Under the pieces are notes generated by a model. The model was given only the letters and a program-made list of their open reading frames with translations, had not been told where the DNA came from and did not search any database. The position numbers were made by a program, and so were the translations under genes. Of a DNA stretch of 64,000 nt, positions 36,301-45,534 are shown one piece after another (the stretch's first letter is position 1; every line of letters begins with the position of its first letter). The stretch lies in the NCBI GenBank assembly GCA_910586215.1, contig CAJUGH010000017.1:24257-88256 (forward strand), read 5' to 3'. The DNA is from an uncultured Acetatifactor sp. Lineage in GTDB: Bacteria > Bacillota > Clostridia > Lachnospirales > Lachnospiraceae.

Positions 36301-36615
36301 GGATACCTCCCCTGAAGCTGTCTGAATGCGTTCCGAAGCTATGTATAATTGTTAGTTCCATCTGAAAATATTCCATTTCCAGGCCTGGTTTGTCCCTGGA
36401 AATAGAACTTCTATGGCTTTTCTATCACAATTCTAACTATTTTCCATATATTATATATGAATATTTTTCTGGTTGCAAGGAAAAGAAGAGATATTTTTCA
36501 TGTTCATAATAACTGGGATTTTGTAGAATAAATGTCAAGTGATAGTTGGTTTTGCCAAAAAACTGTAATTCCTACATATGGTGGGAGACATGTTAACCAA
36601 AGGAGGGCCTTTGGA
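36301..36615. promoter_or_regulatory. Divergent control region of the second kinase and the GH43 operon
   Basis: A 315-base AT-rich gap. On the minus strand TTTTCA, 17 bases and TACATA lie just before the kinase. On the plus strand TAGAAT (about 36524) lies near the GH43 start with only a weak -35. AAAGGAGGG at 36599-36607 is the ribosome site of the GH43 gene. No repeats were recognised. Confidence 0.4.
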
Positions 36616-38631
36616 ATGCTCGTATTACATAAGGAATGCTTACTGTGCAGCATTCTGCCGAAGAGGAAGCACGCGGATACGGGAAAGGGTAGGAAGCGGG
36701 TACTGGTGGTGGTGCTGGCAGCATGCCTGTGTGGCTGTGGCAGGCAGGAGCCAGCCCAGGATATTGTGGAGGAGGTTCCCCTTTTCTGGGAGATCCATAC
36801 CACCCAGGAACTGCTAGAAGGGGATTACCTGTTATATTATGTGAACTGTGCAGGCACACAGATGGAGGGGCAGGGGCTGTATCAGTCATCGGCAGACCAG
36901 GCATATGGGGCAGATGCGGGCACCGGTAAGATGTGGGGATACCAGCCGAAGGAATATATGGAGGCTGTGGCCGATACATCGGGGGAAGGTGTCATGGGCA
37001 GCCGCTGGGAGATACAGGAAGGTGCCTCCTATGATGCAGAGGAAACAGGATTCTACTATGACTTTGAACTTCCCCAGGGTGAGTATGAGGTTACAGTGGG
37101 GTTCTATAATCCATTCAGCGCCAGGACAGTGTGTGTGGACCTGGAGGGGAACAGGGAAGTGGACTCCCTGAAGATCCTGAAATACAAACTCACAGAAGCT
37201 GTGGCAACTACAGAAGTGACGGACGGATCGCTACAGGTGAAGGTATATAACCCAGACAGGGGGTCGGATGCCATGAAGGATCCCATCTTAAGCTATATTA
37301 CGGTCAAGGCCGTACCTGTCTACGATGAGGCACTTCTTGGGCAGTATCTGGAACAGATGGCAGTGCCTTCAGGGGAGGAAGGGCGCTACACTGCCAGTTC
37401 CTACCAGGTGTACCAGGAGAAGAGGGAAGAGGCCCTGGGACTGGCAGCTGGGGAAGGGCAGCCAGCAGAATATAGAAAAGCTTGTGAAGAATTGAAGGAG
37501 GCATACGGAGAGTTGGAAGAGATTAAAGTGTATGGGACGTTCCAGGTAGGGAAGCGGTGGACAGATGACGAGGGGAACCTGATACAGGCCCACGGCGGGC
37601 AGGTGCAGAGGATTCCGGTCAGGGATGCAGCTACCGGGGAGATGGTAGAGAAATGGTGGTGGGTAGGCGAGGATAAATCGGCAGGTTACCGGGGCGGTAT
37701 CCGGGCCTATAGTTCCGATGACCTGTACAACTGGCATTCCGAAGGCATTGTCATGCGGAATGTGGACAGCAGGGAGCAGCTGGAAGAGGATCCCTATTTC
37801 CAGGAACTGTATGGGGATTATACAGAGGAACAGCTAGACAATGTCTATGCCTGCCTGTCTTCCCAGACAGCGGTGATTGAACGGCCTAAGATGCTATACA
37901 ACCAGAAGACAGACATGTATGTGATCTGGTTCCATGCAGACGGTCCTACCCAGTACAGTGATTCCAATTATGCGGCGGCTTCTGCCGGCGTGGCGGTGAG
38001 CAGGACACCCAATGGTCCGTTCCGGTTCATAGACAGGTACCGTCTGAATACCTGCCCGAAAGACCAGGAGGACTTCTATCCCCAGAGCAAGGGCATGGCC
38101 AGGGATATGAACCTTTTTGTGGATGAGGATGGTACGGCATATATCATCTATTCCAGCGAGGAGAACCTTACATTGTACATCTCCAGGCTGAATGAAGAGT
38201 ATACCTATCTGGCAACAGATCCGGAGGAAGCAGTCTACGGGGAAGATTTCATCCGGCTGTTTCCAGGGGCACAGCGGGAGGCACCGGCGTTGTTTGTAAG
38301 GGATGGCAGTTATTACCTGATGACATCAGGATGCACGGGGTGGTCACCCAACCAGGCCCGGTATTACAGGGCAGATTCGGTACTGGGGGAATGGGAAAAC
38401 TGTGGGGATCCCTGTGTGGGGGACGACAAGCTGACTACATTTGACTCCCAGAGTACCTGCATATTCCTGGCAGACGAGGACAAGGGAACCTACATCTACA
38501 TGGGAGACCGGTGGAACAGTGAAGATCTGACGAATTCCAGATATATCTGGCTGCCTGTGGAATTCCAGGAGGACGGCAGCATGTATCTGCATTACCAGGA
38601 GGAGTGGTCCCTGGAGAGTCCCACACCGTAA
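36616..38631 (+). CDS. GH43-type glycosidase lipoprotein with N-terminal sugar-binding-like domain
   Basis: The start is ATG 36616 because AAAGGAGGG sits 8 bases upstream; an in-frame ATG at 36532 lacks one. The 671 residues include a signal region with lipobox LCGC (after an unusually long basic lead of about 28 residues), a beta-sandwich (about 60-230) resembling malectin/CBM modules, and a five-blade propeller domain of GH43 (from NLIQAHGGQVQRI, with WWWVGEDKSAGYRGG, ERPKMLYN, MARDMNLFVDEDGTAYIIYSSEEN, REAPALFVRDGSYYLM). The IQAHGG start and following blades match GH43 subgroups acting on galactans. Likely exo-acting on galactose chains at the cell surface; exact substrate uncertain. Confidence 0.8.
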   Translation: MLVLHKECLLCSILPKRKHADTGKGRKRVLVVVLAACLCGCGRQEPAQDIVEEVPLFWEIHTTQELLEGDYLLYYVNCAGTQMEGQGLYQSSADQAYGADAGTGKMWGYQPKEYMEAVADTSGEGVMGSRWEIQEGASYDAEETGFYYDFELPQGEYEVTVGFYNPFSARTVCVDLEGNREVDSLKILKYKLTEAVATTEVTDGSLQVKVYNPDRGSDAMKDPILSYITVKAVPVYDEALLGQYLEQMAVPSGEEGRYTASSYQVYQEKREEALGLAAGEGQPAEYRKACEELKEAYGELEEIKVYGTFQVGKRWTDDEGNLIQAHGGQVQRIPVRDAATGEMVEKWWWVGEDKSAGYRGGIRAYSSDDLYNWHSEGIVMRNVDSREQLEEDPYFQELYGDYTEEQLDNVYACLSSQTAVIERPKMLYNQKTDMYVIWFHADGPTQYSDSNYAAASAGVAVSRTPNGPFRFIDRYRLNTCPKDQEDFYPQSKGMARDMNLFVDEDGTAYIIYSSEENLTLYISRLNEEYTYLATDPEEAVYGEDFIRLFPGAQREAPALFVRDGSYYLMTSGCTGWSPNQARYYRADSVLGEWENCGDPCVGDDKLTTFDSQSTCIFLADEDKGTYIYMGDRWNSEDLTNSRYIWLPVEFQEDGSMYLHYQEEWSLESPTP

Positions 38632-38645
38632 GGGAGGATAAGAGA

Positions 38646-41555
38646 ATGGCAGGAAAACATAAGGCAATAGGGTGGGCAGCTGACAGGATGGTGCGTCCGG
38701 GAGGGGGAAAGAGGGCGGTTGCCCTTTGCTTCCTGGGGGCTGCATTGTGGCTTTGCACGGGACTACAGGCGGGTGCCACAGGGACAGGCGAAAAGGAGGA
38801 TCTCCTGGACGTGATACAGGAGACCTGCAACTATGAGGAATATCTGGCAGGGCATGCCCAGGCATCTTATCCGGAAGTGCAGGTAACGGTAAAGGGGACG
38901 GATTACCTGGAGGCTTCAGACGGATTTTATGAGGAGCCGGATGGGCTGTGCACCCTGGAGGAAGGGAGCGTCACTTACCAGGTGGAGGTGCCACAGGCGG
39001 GTTTCTACAATATCAGTCTGTCTTATTACCCCATACAGGGGAAAAACAGTTTTATTGAGCGGGAGTTGTACATAAACGGGGAGATTCCTTTTGAGAATGC
39101 CCAGTACTTAAAATTTTCCAGGATCTGGCAGAATGCAGAGGGGATTGTGCGGGATTCCAGGGACAATGACGTAAGGCCGAAACAGGCTGAGGCCGGACAG
39201 TGGATGGAAACTTTTTTTAAGGACAGTGACGGCTATTACCAGGATGCATTTGCCTTCTACTTTGAGAAGGGAAAGAATACCATCACCCTGGTATCCACCA
39301 AGGAGCCAATGAAGATAGGCAGCCTGACACTGGCCAGGCAGAAGGAACTGCCGGATTATGCCGGATACCAGGCAGCAAACCAGGCAGCCGGATATCAGGA
39401 TGCAGATTGTGAGACGGTGACAGTGCAGGGAGAAGATGCCGTCTACAAATCTGATTCCACCTTGTACCCAATTGCAGACCGTACCTCGCCTTTGACAGTA
39501 CCATACAGCCCCAGCAAGACCCGGCTGAATACCATAGGTGGTTCTAACTGGAAGCAGGTGGGGCAGTGGATCTCCTGGGAGGTGGAGGTGCCAAGGGACG
39601 GCCTGTATGAGATCGCATTACGGTACAGGCAGAATATCAACACAGGTGTAACGGTGGTACGCTCCCTGTCCATAGATGGGAAGATTCCCTTTGCGGAGGC
39701 CCGGGAATGCAAGTTCTATTACGGAAATGACTGGGATGTGACAGCCCTGGGGACAGAGGAGGAACCCTTCCGGTTCTTCCTGGCGGCCGGGAAGCATACC
39801 ATCCAGCTGGAAGTGGGGCTGGGCAGTGAGATGTCGGAGATCATCCGCAGGGCAGACGAATGTATCTCAGAACTGAACAGGGCCTATAGGCAGCTTCTGA
39901 TCGTGATCGGCAGTTCCCCGGATATGTTCCGGGATTACCAGTTGGAATCCAAGACTCCGGAGGCTCTGGAGATCCTGGCCAGGCAGTATGACAATATTGT
40001 GGAGATTAAGCGGCTTGTGGACAGTTATTCCAAAGGCAGTTCCGGCAGCCAGTCTGCAGCCATAGACAACCTGGTAAACCAACTGGGGCGGATGATAGAG
40101 AAGCCGGAGAGCATTGCAAAGCAGTGGTCAGCCTTCAAGGATAATATTGTATCCCTTGGTTCCTGGCAGCTTACCATGAAGGAGCAGCCGCTGGAGATTG
40201 ACTATCTGATGGTGGGCACACCGGGTATGAAACTGCCTGCGGCCAAGGCAGGATTCCTGGCCAAGGCCCAGCATGAGGTGAAACAGTTCTTCGCCAGCTT
40301 CGTGGAAGACTATGACAGCATCGGTGAGGTGTATGAGGGAGAGGCACTGGATGTATGGATCCTGGCAGATGGAACGGCTGTTACCAGTATGAGCGGCAGC
40401 GGACGTGACCAGGCCACGGTGATCAAGGATCTGGTGGACAACTATTTTGTACCCCGGAGCAACATTCCCGTGAACGTGAAGCTGGTGAACAGCAGTGTGC
40501 TGCTGTCAGCCACCCTGGCCGGGGAAGGCCCGGATGTGGCCTTAAATGTGGCAGGTGTGGAGCCTGTGAACTATGCTTTGCGCAATGCTGTGGCAGACTT
40601 GACCCAGTTTGAGGAATTTGAGGAAGTGAGAAGCTGGTTCCACGAGGATGCCATGACCCAGTTTACCTTTGAGGGTGGGGTGTATGCCCTTCCCCAGACC
40701 ATGTCTTTCCATGTGATGTTCTACCGGGCAGATATCCTGAAGGAACTGGGGCTTGCCATCCCTGAGACCTGGGATGATTTCTATGAGGCGCTGGCAGTGA
40801 TCCAGAAGAATAACATGAACATCGGTATCACGCCGGACTATACCACCTTTGCCATGTATCTGTACCAGCACGGTGGAACCTACTATACAGAAGACGGCAT
40901 GGCCAGTGGCCTGGACACGGAGAATGCAGTGGAGGCCTTCAAACGTTGGACCAGCAATTATGTAAATTACCGAATGCCCGTGACGTATGATTTTGCCAAC
41001 CGTTTCCGGAATGGAGAGATGCCCCTGGCCATAGGGGATTATACCAATTACAGTTATCTGTCTGTGTTTGCCCCAGAGATCCGGGGGCTGTGGGGATTCA
41101 CGGTGGTTCCTGGATATGAGCGCCAGGACGGGACGATTGACCACAGTGTGTCTACCTGGGAGTCAGCTTCCGTGATTATGGCAACCAGTGACAGGAAGGA
41201 AGATGCCTGGAACTTCTTGAAATGGTGGATGAGTGCAGAGACGCAGTCTTCCTACGGCAATGAGATTGAGAATGTACTGGGTGTATCCGGACGTGTGGCA
41301 ACGGCCAACCTGGAAGCGCTGGCCAACCTTCCCTGGTCCAACCGGGATTACAGGCAGCTTACGGCACAGTTGCAGTGGGTGCAGGCGATTCCCCAGATTC
41401 CAGGCAGCTATTACACGGAACGGAACATTAAGAATGCATTTTACACCGTGTATAACAACAATGAGGATCCCAGGGAAACTTTGCAGGATATCGTCAAGAC
41501 CATCAACACCGAGATTGACAGCAAGCGGAAAGAATTCGGGCTGCCGGTAAGGTAG
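38646..41555 (+). CDS. Large solute-binding protein with two N-terminal carbohydrate-binding-like domains
   Basis: ATG 38646 is 6 bases after GGAGGATAAGA. The 969-residue secreted protein has a signal peptide (basic lead, AVALCFLGAALWLCTG, cleavage near QAGA; no clear lipobox), two related beta-sandwich domains (about residues 70-220 and 265-400, sharing GFYNISLSYY/GLYEIALRYR and ELYINGEIPFENAQ/SLSIDGKIPFAEAR), a helical linker, and a C-terminal family-1 solute-binding domain (from about 565; LAGEGPDVALNVAG, FHVMFYRADILKELG, IPETWDDFYEAL). Ordinary sugar-binding proteins have about 400-500 residues. The fusion suggests capture of polymer-bound substrate. It precedes its permeases. Confidence 0.82.
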   Translation: MAGKHKAIGWAADRMVRPGGGKRAVALCFLGAALWLCTGLQAGATGTGEKEDLLDVIQETCNYEEYLAGHAQASYPEVQVTVKGTDYLEASDGFYEEPDGLCTLEEGSVTYQVEVPQAGFYNISLSYYPIQGKNSFIERELYINGEIPFENAQYLKFSRIWQNAEGIVRDSRDNDVRPKQAEAGQWMETFFKDSDGYYQDAFAFYFEKGKNTITLVSTKEPMKIGSLTLARQKELPDYAGYQAANQAAGYQDADCETVTVQGEDAVYKSDSTLYPIADRTSPLTVPYSPSKTRLNTIGGSNWKQVGQWISWEVEVPRDGLYEIALRYRQNINTGVTVVRSLSIDGKIPFAEARECKFYYGNDWDVTALGTEEEPFRFFLAAGKHTIQLEVGLGSEMSEIIRRADECISELNRAYRQLLIVIGSSPDMFRDYQLESKTPEALEILARQYDNIVEIKRLVDSYSKGSSGSQSAAIDNLVNQLGRMIEKPESIAKQWSAFKDNIVSLGSWQLTMKEQPLEIDYLMVGTPGMKLPAAKAGFLAKAQHEVKQFFASFVEDYDSIGEVYEGEALDVWILADGTAVTSMSGSGRDQATVIKDLVDNYFVPRSNIPVNVKLVNSSVLLSATLAGEGPDVALNVAGVEPVNYALRNAVADLTQFEEFEEVRSWFHEDAMTQFTFEGGVYALPQTMSFHVMFYRADILKELGLAIPETWDDFYEALAVIQKNNMNIGITPDYTTFAMYLYQHGGTYYTEDGMASGLDTENAVEAFKRWTSNYVNYRMPVTYDFANRFRNGEMPLAIGDYTNYSYLSVFAPEIRGLWGFTVVPGYERQDGTIDHSVSTWESASVIMATSDRKEDAWNFLKWWMSAETQSSYGNEIENVLGVSGRVATANLEALANLPWSNRDYRQLTAQLQWVQAIPQIPGSYYTERNIKNAFYTVYNNNEDPRETLQDIVKTINTEIDSKRKEFGLPVR

Positions 41556-41578
41556 ACGGCAGGAAGAGAGGACTGTAT

Positions 41579-42556
41579 ATGAGTAAGAAAGTGCAAACAG
41601 AGCACATGAGGGATGACCGGAAGCTGTTTCCGCTTCTGGCAGGGTATGGGAAGATCAAGGCGAAGCAGCTGGGGAAGAGCATTATGAAACACAAGCTTTC
41701 CTATTTCTTCATCGCTCCCTACTGTCTGCTCTTTATTATGTTTTACCTGGTTCCCGTCTGCACGTCCATTGGGCTGAGTTTCACGTATTTCAATGTGCTG
41801 GAACCACCCAGGTTCATAGGCTGGAAGAATTATGTAGACCTTTTTTTTGCGGATGAGATATTCCTGACAGCAGTGAAGAATACCTTTCTCTTCGCCGTGA
41901 TCACAGGACCTGTGGGATATTTCCTGGCCCTGTTCATTGCATGGATGATCAATGACATCAAGAACAGCAAGATCCGGGCCTTCCTGACTTTGATATTCTA
42001 TGCGCCCACCATTTCCGGCCAGGCCTATATTGTGTGGAAATACATTTTTTCCAGTGATACATATGGACTGGCCAATGGCTGGCTGATGAAACTGGGAATC
42101 ACCTATAGCGCCAGACTGTGGTTCGAGGATGAGAGGTATATTATGCCCATCCTGATCATTGTGATCCTGTGGATGAGTATGGGAACCGGGTTCCTGTCCT
42201 TTATCGCCGGTCTGCAGAATGTAGACAGATCCCTGTACGAGGCAGGATACATGGACGGCATCCGGAACCGGTTCCAGGAACTGTGGTACATTACACTGCC
42301 AGCCATGAAGGAACAGCTCATGTTTGGTGCAGTCATGACCATTACAAGTTCCTTCTCCATCCATGACCAGCTGGCGGCCCTGGCGGGTTTCCCAAGTGTG
42401 AATTATGCGGCCCACACGGTTGTCTCCCATCTGGTGGACTACGGCAGCATCCGGTTTGAGATGGGATATGCCTCTGCCATTGCCACACTGTTGTTCATGG
42501 TCATGATCCTCTGCAACAAGCTGGTTCAAGGTATCTTAGGGAGGGTTGGCAAGTGA
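41579..42556 (+). CDS. Sugar ABC importer permease (second set, MalF-like)
   Basis: A 325-residue permease with a basic cytosolic lead of about 35 residues, six helices and the EAA-like motif YEAGYMDGIRNRFQELWYI (about residues 220-238). It overlaps the next permease start by GTGA, so the pair is translationally coupled. It works with the preceding CBM-type solute-binding protein. Confidence 0.9.
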   Translation: MSKKVQTEHMRDDRKLFPLLAGYGKIKAKQLGKSIMKHKLSYFFIAPYCLLFIMFYLVPVCTSIGLSFTYFNVLEPPRFIGWKNYVDLFFADEIFLTAVKNTFLFAVITGPVGYFLALFIAWMINDIKNSKIRAFLTLIFYAPTISGQAYIVWKYIFSSDTYGLANGWLMKLGITYSARLWFEDERYIMPILIIVILWMSMGTGFLSFIAGLQNVDRSLYEAGYMDGIRNRFQELWYITLPAMKEQLMFGAVMTITSSFSIHDQLAALAGFPSVNYAAHTVVSHLVDYGSIRFEMGYASAIATLLFMVMILCNKLVQGILGRVGK

Positions 42557-43431
42557 AGATAGCAATGTTAAAGATAAGACACAAGAAGAGGGCGAAGCAG
42601 AACCATTCCAGGGCGGGGGACGTGTGCAGCATCCTGATCCTGATCCTGATGGGCTCCTTCATGGCCCTGCCCCTGGTGCTGGCCATCAGCAATTCCCTGA
42701 AACCCCTGGAGGAACTGTTCATCTTTCCTCCCAGGTTCCTGGTAAAGAACCCTACCCTGGATAATTTCCATGATGTATTTGTGCTGATGAGCCAGTCCTG
42801 GGTGCCGTTCTCCAGGTACATATTCAACACGGTGTTCATCACCCTCATCGGAACCTTCGGACACCTGTTTGTGGCCAGTATGTGCGCCTATGCGCTGGCA
42901 AAACATACATTTCCAGGGCAGAAGGTGATCTTCTGGGTCATCGTGACAGCCTTGATGTTCTCCACCCAGGTGACAGCCATCCCCAACTACCTGATCATGT
43001 CCAAGGTGGGAATGCTGGATTCCTACCTGGCGCTGATCCTGCCGGCCATCGCAAAGCCCCTGGGGCTGTTCCTGATGAAACAGTTTATGGAGCAGATTCC
43101 CAGTTCCCTGCTGGAGGCTGCCAGGATCGATGGGGCCAGCGAGGTGACTACCTTCTGGAAGATTGCCATGCCCCAGGTGAAGCCGGCCTGGCTGACGCTG
43201 ATCATCTTCTGCTTCCAGGACCTGTGGAACCTGCAGGGATCCAACTATATCTATACGGAGCAGTTGAAGACGCTGCCCTATGCCCTTAGCCAGATCTCTG
43301 CGGCGGGCATCTCCAGGGCGGGGGCCACGGCGGCAGTATCTGTGATCATGATGATCGTGCCTATTGTCATATTTGTGGTCAGCCAGAGCAATATCATTGA
43401 GACAATGGCTTCATCCGGTATCAAAGAGTAA
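42553..43431 (+). CDS. Sugar ABC importer permease (second set, MalG-like)
   Basis: A 292-residue permease with six helices and the EAA motif LLEAARIDGASEVTTFWKI (about residues 188-206). GTG 42553 overlaps the preceding TGA, with GGGAGGG 7 bases upstream; ATG 42565 is a less likely start. Partner of the preceding permease. Confidence 0.9.
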   Translation: MKIAMLKIRHKKRAKQNHSRAGDVCSILILILMGSFMALPLVLAISNSLKPLEELFIFPPRFLVKNPTLDNFHDVFVLMSQSWVPFSRYIFNTVFITLIGTFGHLFVASMCAYALAKHTFPGQKVIFWVIVTALMFSTQVTAIPNYLIMSKVGMLDSYLALILPAIAKPLGLFLMKQFMEQIPSSLLEAARIDGASEVTTFWKIAMPQVKPAWLTLIIFCFQDLWNLQGSNYIYTEQLKTLPYALSQISAAGISRAGATAAVSVIMMIVPIVIFVVSQSNIIETMASSGIKE

Positions 43432-43445
43432 GGAGCGCAAAAATT

Positions 43446-44921
43446 ATGAAGAAAAAAATACGGAATGCTGTATGCTCCTGTCTGCTGGGGATGTCTGTGA
43501 TGGCCGGCAGCGTGATGACCGCATCGGCCCAGGTTCCCTATGATACTTACAGCTTTAACTTCTGGGGGGAAGAGGTCCTGCAGCCACATGCCTATCTGTA
43601 TGAACGGATGCTTACCAGCCGGGATTTCGGCTTGTCCTTAAGCTTCCCGGAGGATATGTGTATCCATGGCGATTATCTGTATGTGGCAGACACGGGGAAT
43701 TCCCGGATCTTGAAGCTGGAACTTGACGGGGGGGTAGTGCAGGAGATCACCTGCGGGGAAAATGCTTCGGATCCGCTAAAGTCACCCCAGGGCATCTTTC
43801 TCACCAGGGAAGGACACCTGTATGTGGCGGATGGAGGCAACGGACGTATTGTGGAATATGATGGGGAAGGGAAGTTCATCCGCAGCATTGGCAGGCCACA
43901 GACGACCTTGATTGCAGATTCCCAGGAGTACCGCCCTACCAAGGTGGTGGTGGATGACGCAGGCCGGATCTATGTCATCGCCTACGGCATAAACATGGGA
44001 CTGGTGGAATTTGACAAGAACGGGGTTTTCCAGGGATTTATCGGTGCCACGGAGGTAAGCGTGGACTATTTTACCTATATCTGGAAAAATTATTTTTCCA
44101 CAGATGCCCAGAAGGCCCGTATGGAGACCATCATCCCTACAGAGTATAGCAATATTTTCGTGGATGACGAGGGCTTTATCTACGCCACCATCAATAATCT
44201 CTCCAAGGAAGACCATATGCAGGGGGCAGATGCCATCCGTCGGCTGAACCCCACAGGCACGGATGTACTCAGGCGCCTTGGCAACAACAGTATCATCGGT
44301 GACCTGGCTGGGCGGGAATGGTCTTCTTTCTGCGATGTGGCCGCCACGGAATTCGGTTGTTATTACATCCTGGATGACAAGGGGGGGAAGGTATTTGCCT
44401 ACGATTATGATGGAAATTCCCTGTTTGTCTTCGGCAGAAAGGGCGCCAAGGAAGGAAATGTGCAGAAACCGGTGGCCATTGCCCTGAGCGGGGATGAGGA
44501 ACGGGTCTATATCCTGGACAGTATTCTGGGAGGCATCCTGGAGTTTCGCATTACAGACTATGGCAGACACCTCATGAACGCCCTGCAGCTCAATGATATG
44601 GGGGACTCAGAAGGTGCCAATGCCCAGTGGCAGGAAGTGCTTAGGAGTAATTCCAACAACGAGATGGCGTATATCGGACTTGGCAAGACGTATCTGTCGG
44701 AGGGGGACTACAAGCAGGCCATGGAATATTTCAAGCTGGGAAACAGCAGGAAATATTACACTAAGGCTTTCTACTATTACCGCAAGGAATTGATGGAATC
44801 CAGCTTTGGTACGGCAATGCTGGTACTGATACTGTTGGTGGTGGCCGTGGTGGGTATTCGCTGCGCGTTCAGATTCAAGAGATGGGTAGGTGAAGTCAGA
44901 TGCTTTATGTCGAAACACTGA
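43446..44921 (+). CDS. Secreted NHL beta-propeller and TPR protein with a C-terminal membrane anchor
   Basis: A 491-residue protein: signal peptide (cleavage near TASAQ), NHL-type propeller repeats (DGDYLYVADTGNSRILK-like: YLYVADTGNSRILKLE, HLYVADGGNGRIVEYD, ERVYILDSILGGILEF), TPR-like helices (about residues 385-450, YIGLGKTYLSEGDYKQAMEYF) and a terminal helix LVLILLVVAVVGIRCAF with a basic end. It is exported and held in the membrane by its C-terminus. The role is unknown; it is linked to a Yip1 protein and importer genes, which it may help assemble. It overlaps the next gene by 22 bases. Confidence 0.75.
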   Translation: MKKKIRNAVCSCLLGMSVMAGSVMTASAQVPYDTYSFNFWGEEVLQPHAYLYERMLTSRDFGLSLSFPEDMCIHGDYLYVADTGNSRILKLELDGGVVQEITCGENASDPLKSPQGIFLTREGHLYVADGGNGRIVEYDGEGKFIRSIGRPQTTLIADSQEYRPTKVVVDDAGRIYVIAYGINMGLVEFDKNGVFQGFIGATEVSVDYFTYIWKNYFSTDAQKARMETIIPTEYSNIFVDDEGFIYATINNLSKEDHMQGADAIRRLNPTGTDVLRRLGNNSIIGDLAGREWSSFCDVAATEFGCYYILDDKGGKVFAYDYDGNSLFVFGRKGAKEGNVQKPVAIALSGDEERVYILDSILGGILEFRITDYGRHLMNALQLNDMGDSEGANAQWQEVLRSNSNNEMAYIGLGKTYLSEGDYKQAMEYFKLGNSRKYYTKAFYYYRKELMESSFGTAMLVLILLVVAVVGIRCAFRFKRWVGEVRCFMSKH

Positions 44922-45520
44922 AATATGGATTCTATGTGATAACGCATCCTTTTGACGGGTTCTGGGGCCTTAGGAGGGAGGGCAGGGGGAGTGTGGCTGC
45001 CGCAGTCACCTTCGTGGCGCTGACCATCCTGACCCTCACCATAGAGAAACAGAATACAGGGTTCCTGTTCAATTTTAACAGACTGTCAGACCTAAATGTG
45101 GTGGTGGATGTGGTCACGGTGGCACTTCTGTATGTGCTGTGGTGCGTGGCAAACTGGTGTACTACTTCCCTCATGGATGGAAAAGGCAGGATGCAGGACA
45201 TCCTTACGGCGGTGGGGTATTCCCTGCTTCCCATTATCTTGATCCGGCTTCCCATGGTTCTCATGAGTCATGGAATCACCACCAATGAGGGCAGTTTCTA
45301 TTACGTATTGGGCACTGTCAGCTATCTGTGGGCCGGATTCCTGATCTTTACCGGTACCATGGTAATACACCAGTACAGCGTGACGAAGACAATTGCCACC
45401 TGTATCGTCACCATTGTGGGCATGGGGATCATCATGTTCATAGGACTGCTGTTTTTCAATGTGATCCAGCAGATGCTGACCTTTGTGACCACAATATACA
45501 AGGAACTGCGGTTTCGGTAG
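44900..45520 (+). CDS. Yip1-family integral membrane protein
   Basis: A 206-residue protein with a short N-terminal segment followed by about five membrane helices, and the family-type pattern HPFDGFWGLRREGRGS at the start. It resembles bacterial proteins of the Yip1 domain family, which lie near ABC sugar importers in Firmicutes but have no assigned function. It begins inside the 3' end of the propeller gene and ends 14 bases before the DUF5696 gene, so these are coexpressed. Confidence 0.75.
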   Translation: MLYVETLKYGFYVITHPFDGFWGLRREGRGSVAAAVTFVALTILTLTIEKQNTGFLFNFNRLSDLNVVVDVVTVALLYVLWCVANWCTTSLMDGKGRMQDILTAVGYSLLPIILIRLPMVLMSHGITTNEGSFYYVLGTVSYLWAGFLIFTGTMVIHQYSVTKTIATCIVTIVGMGIIMFIGLLFFNVIQQMLTFVTTIYKELRFR

Positions 45521-45534
45521 GAAAGGGGACGGAC

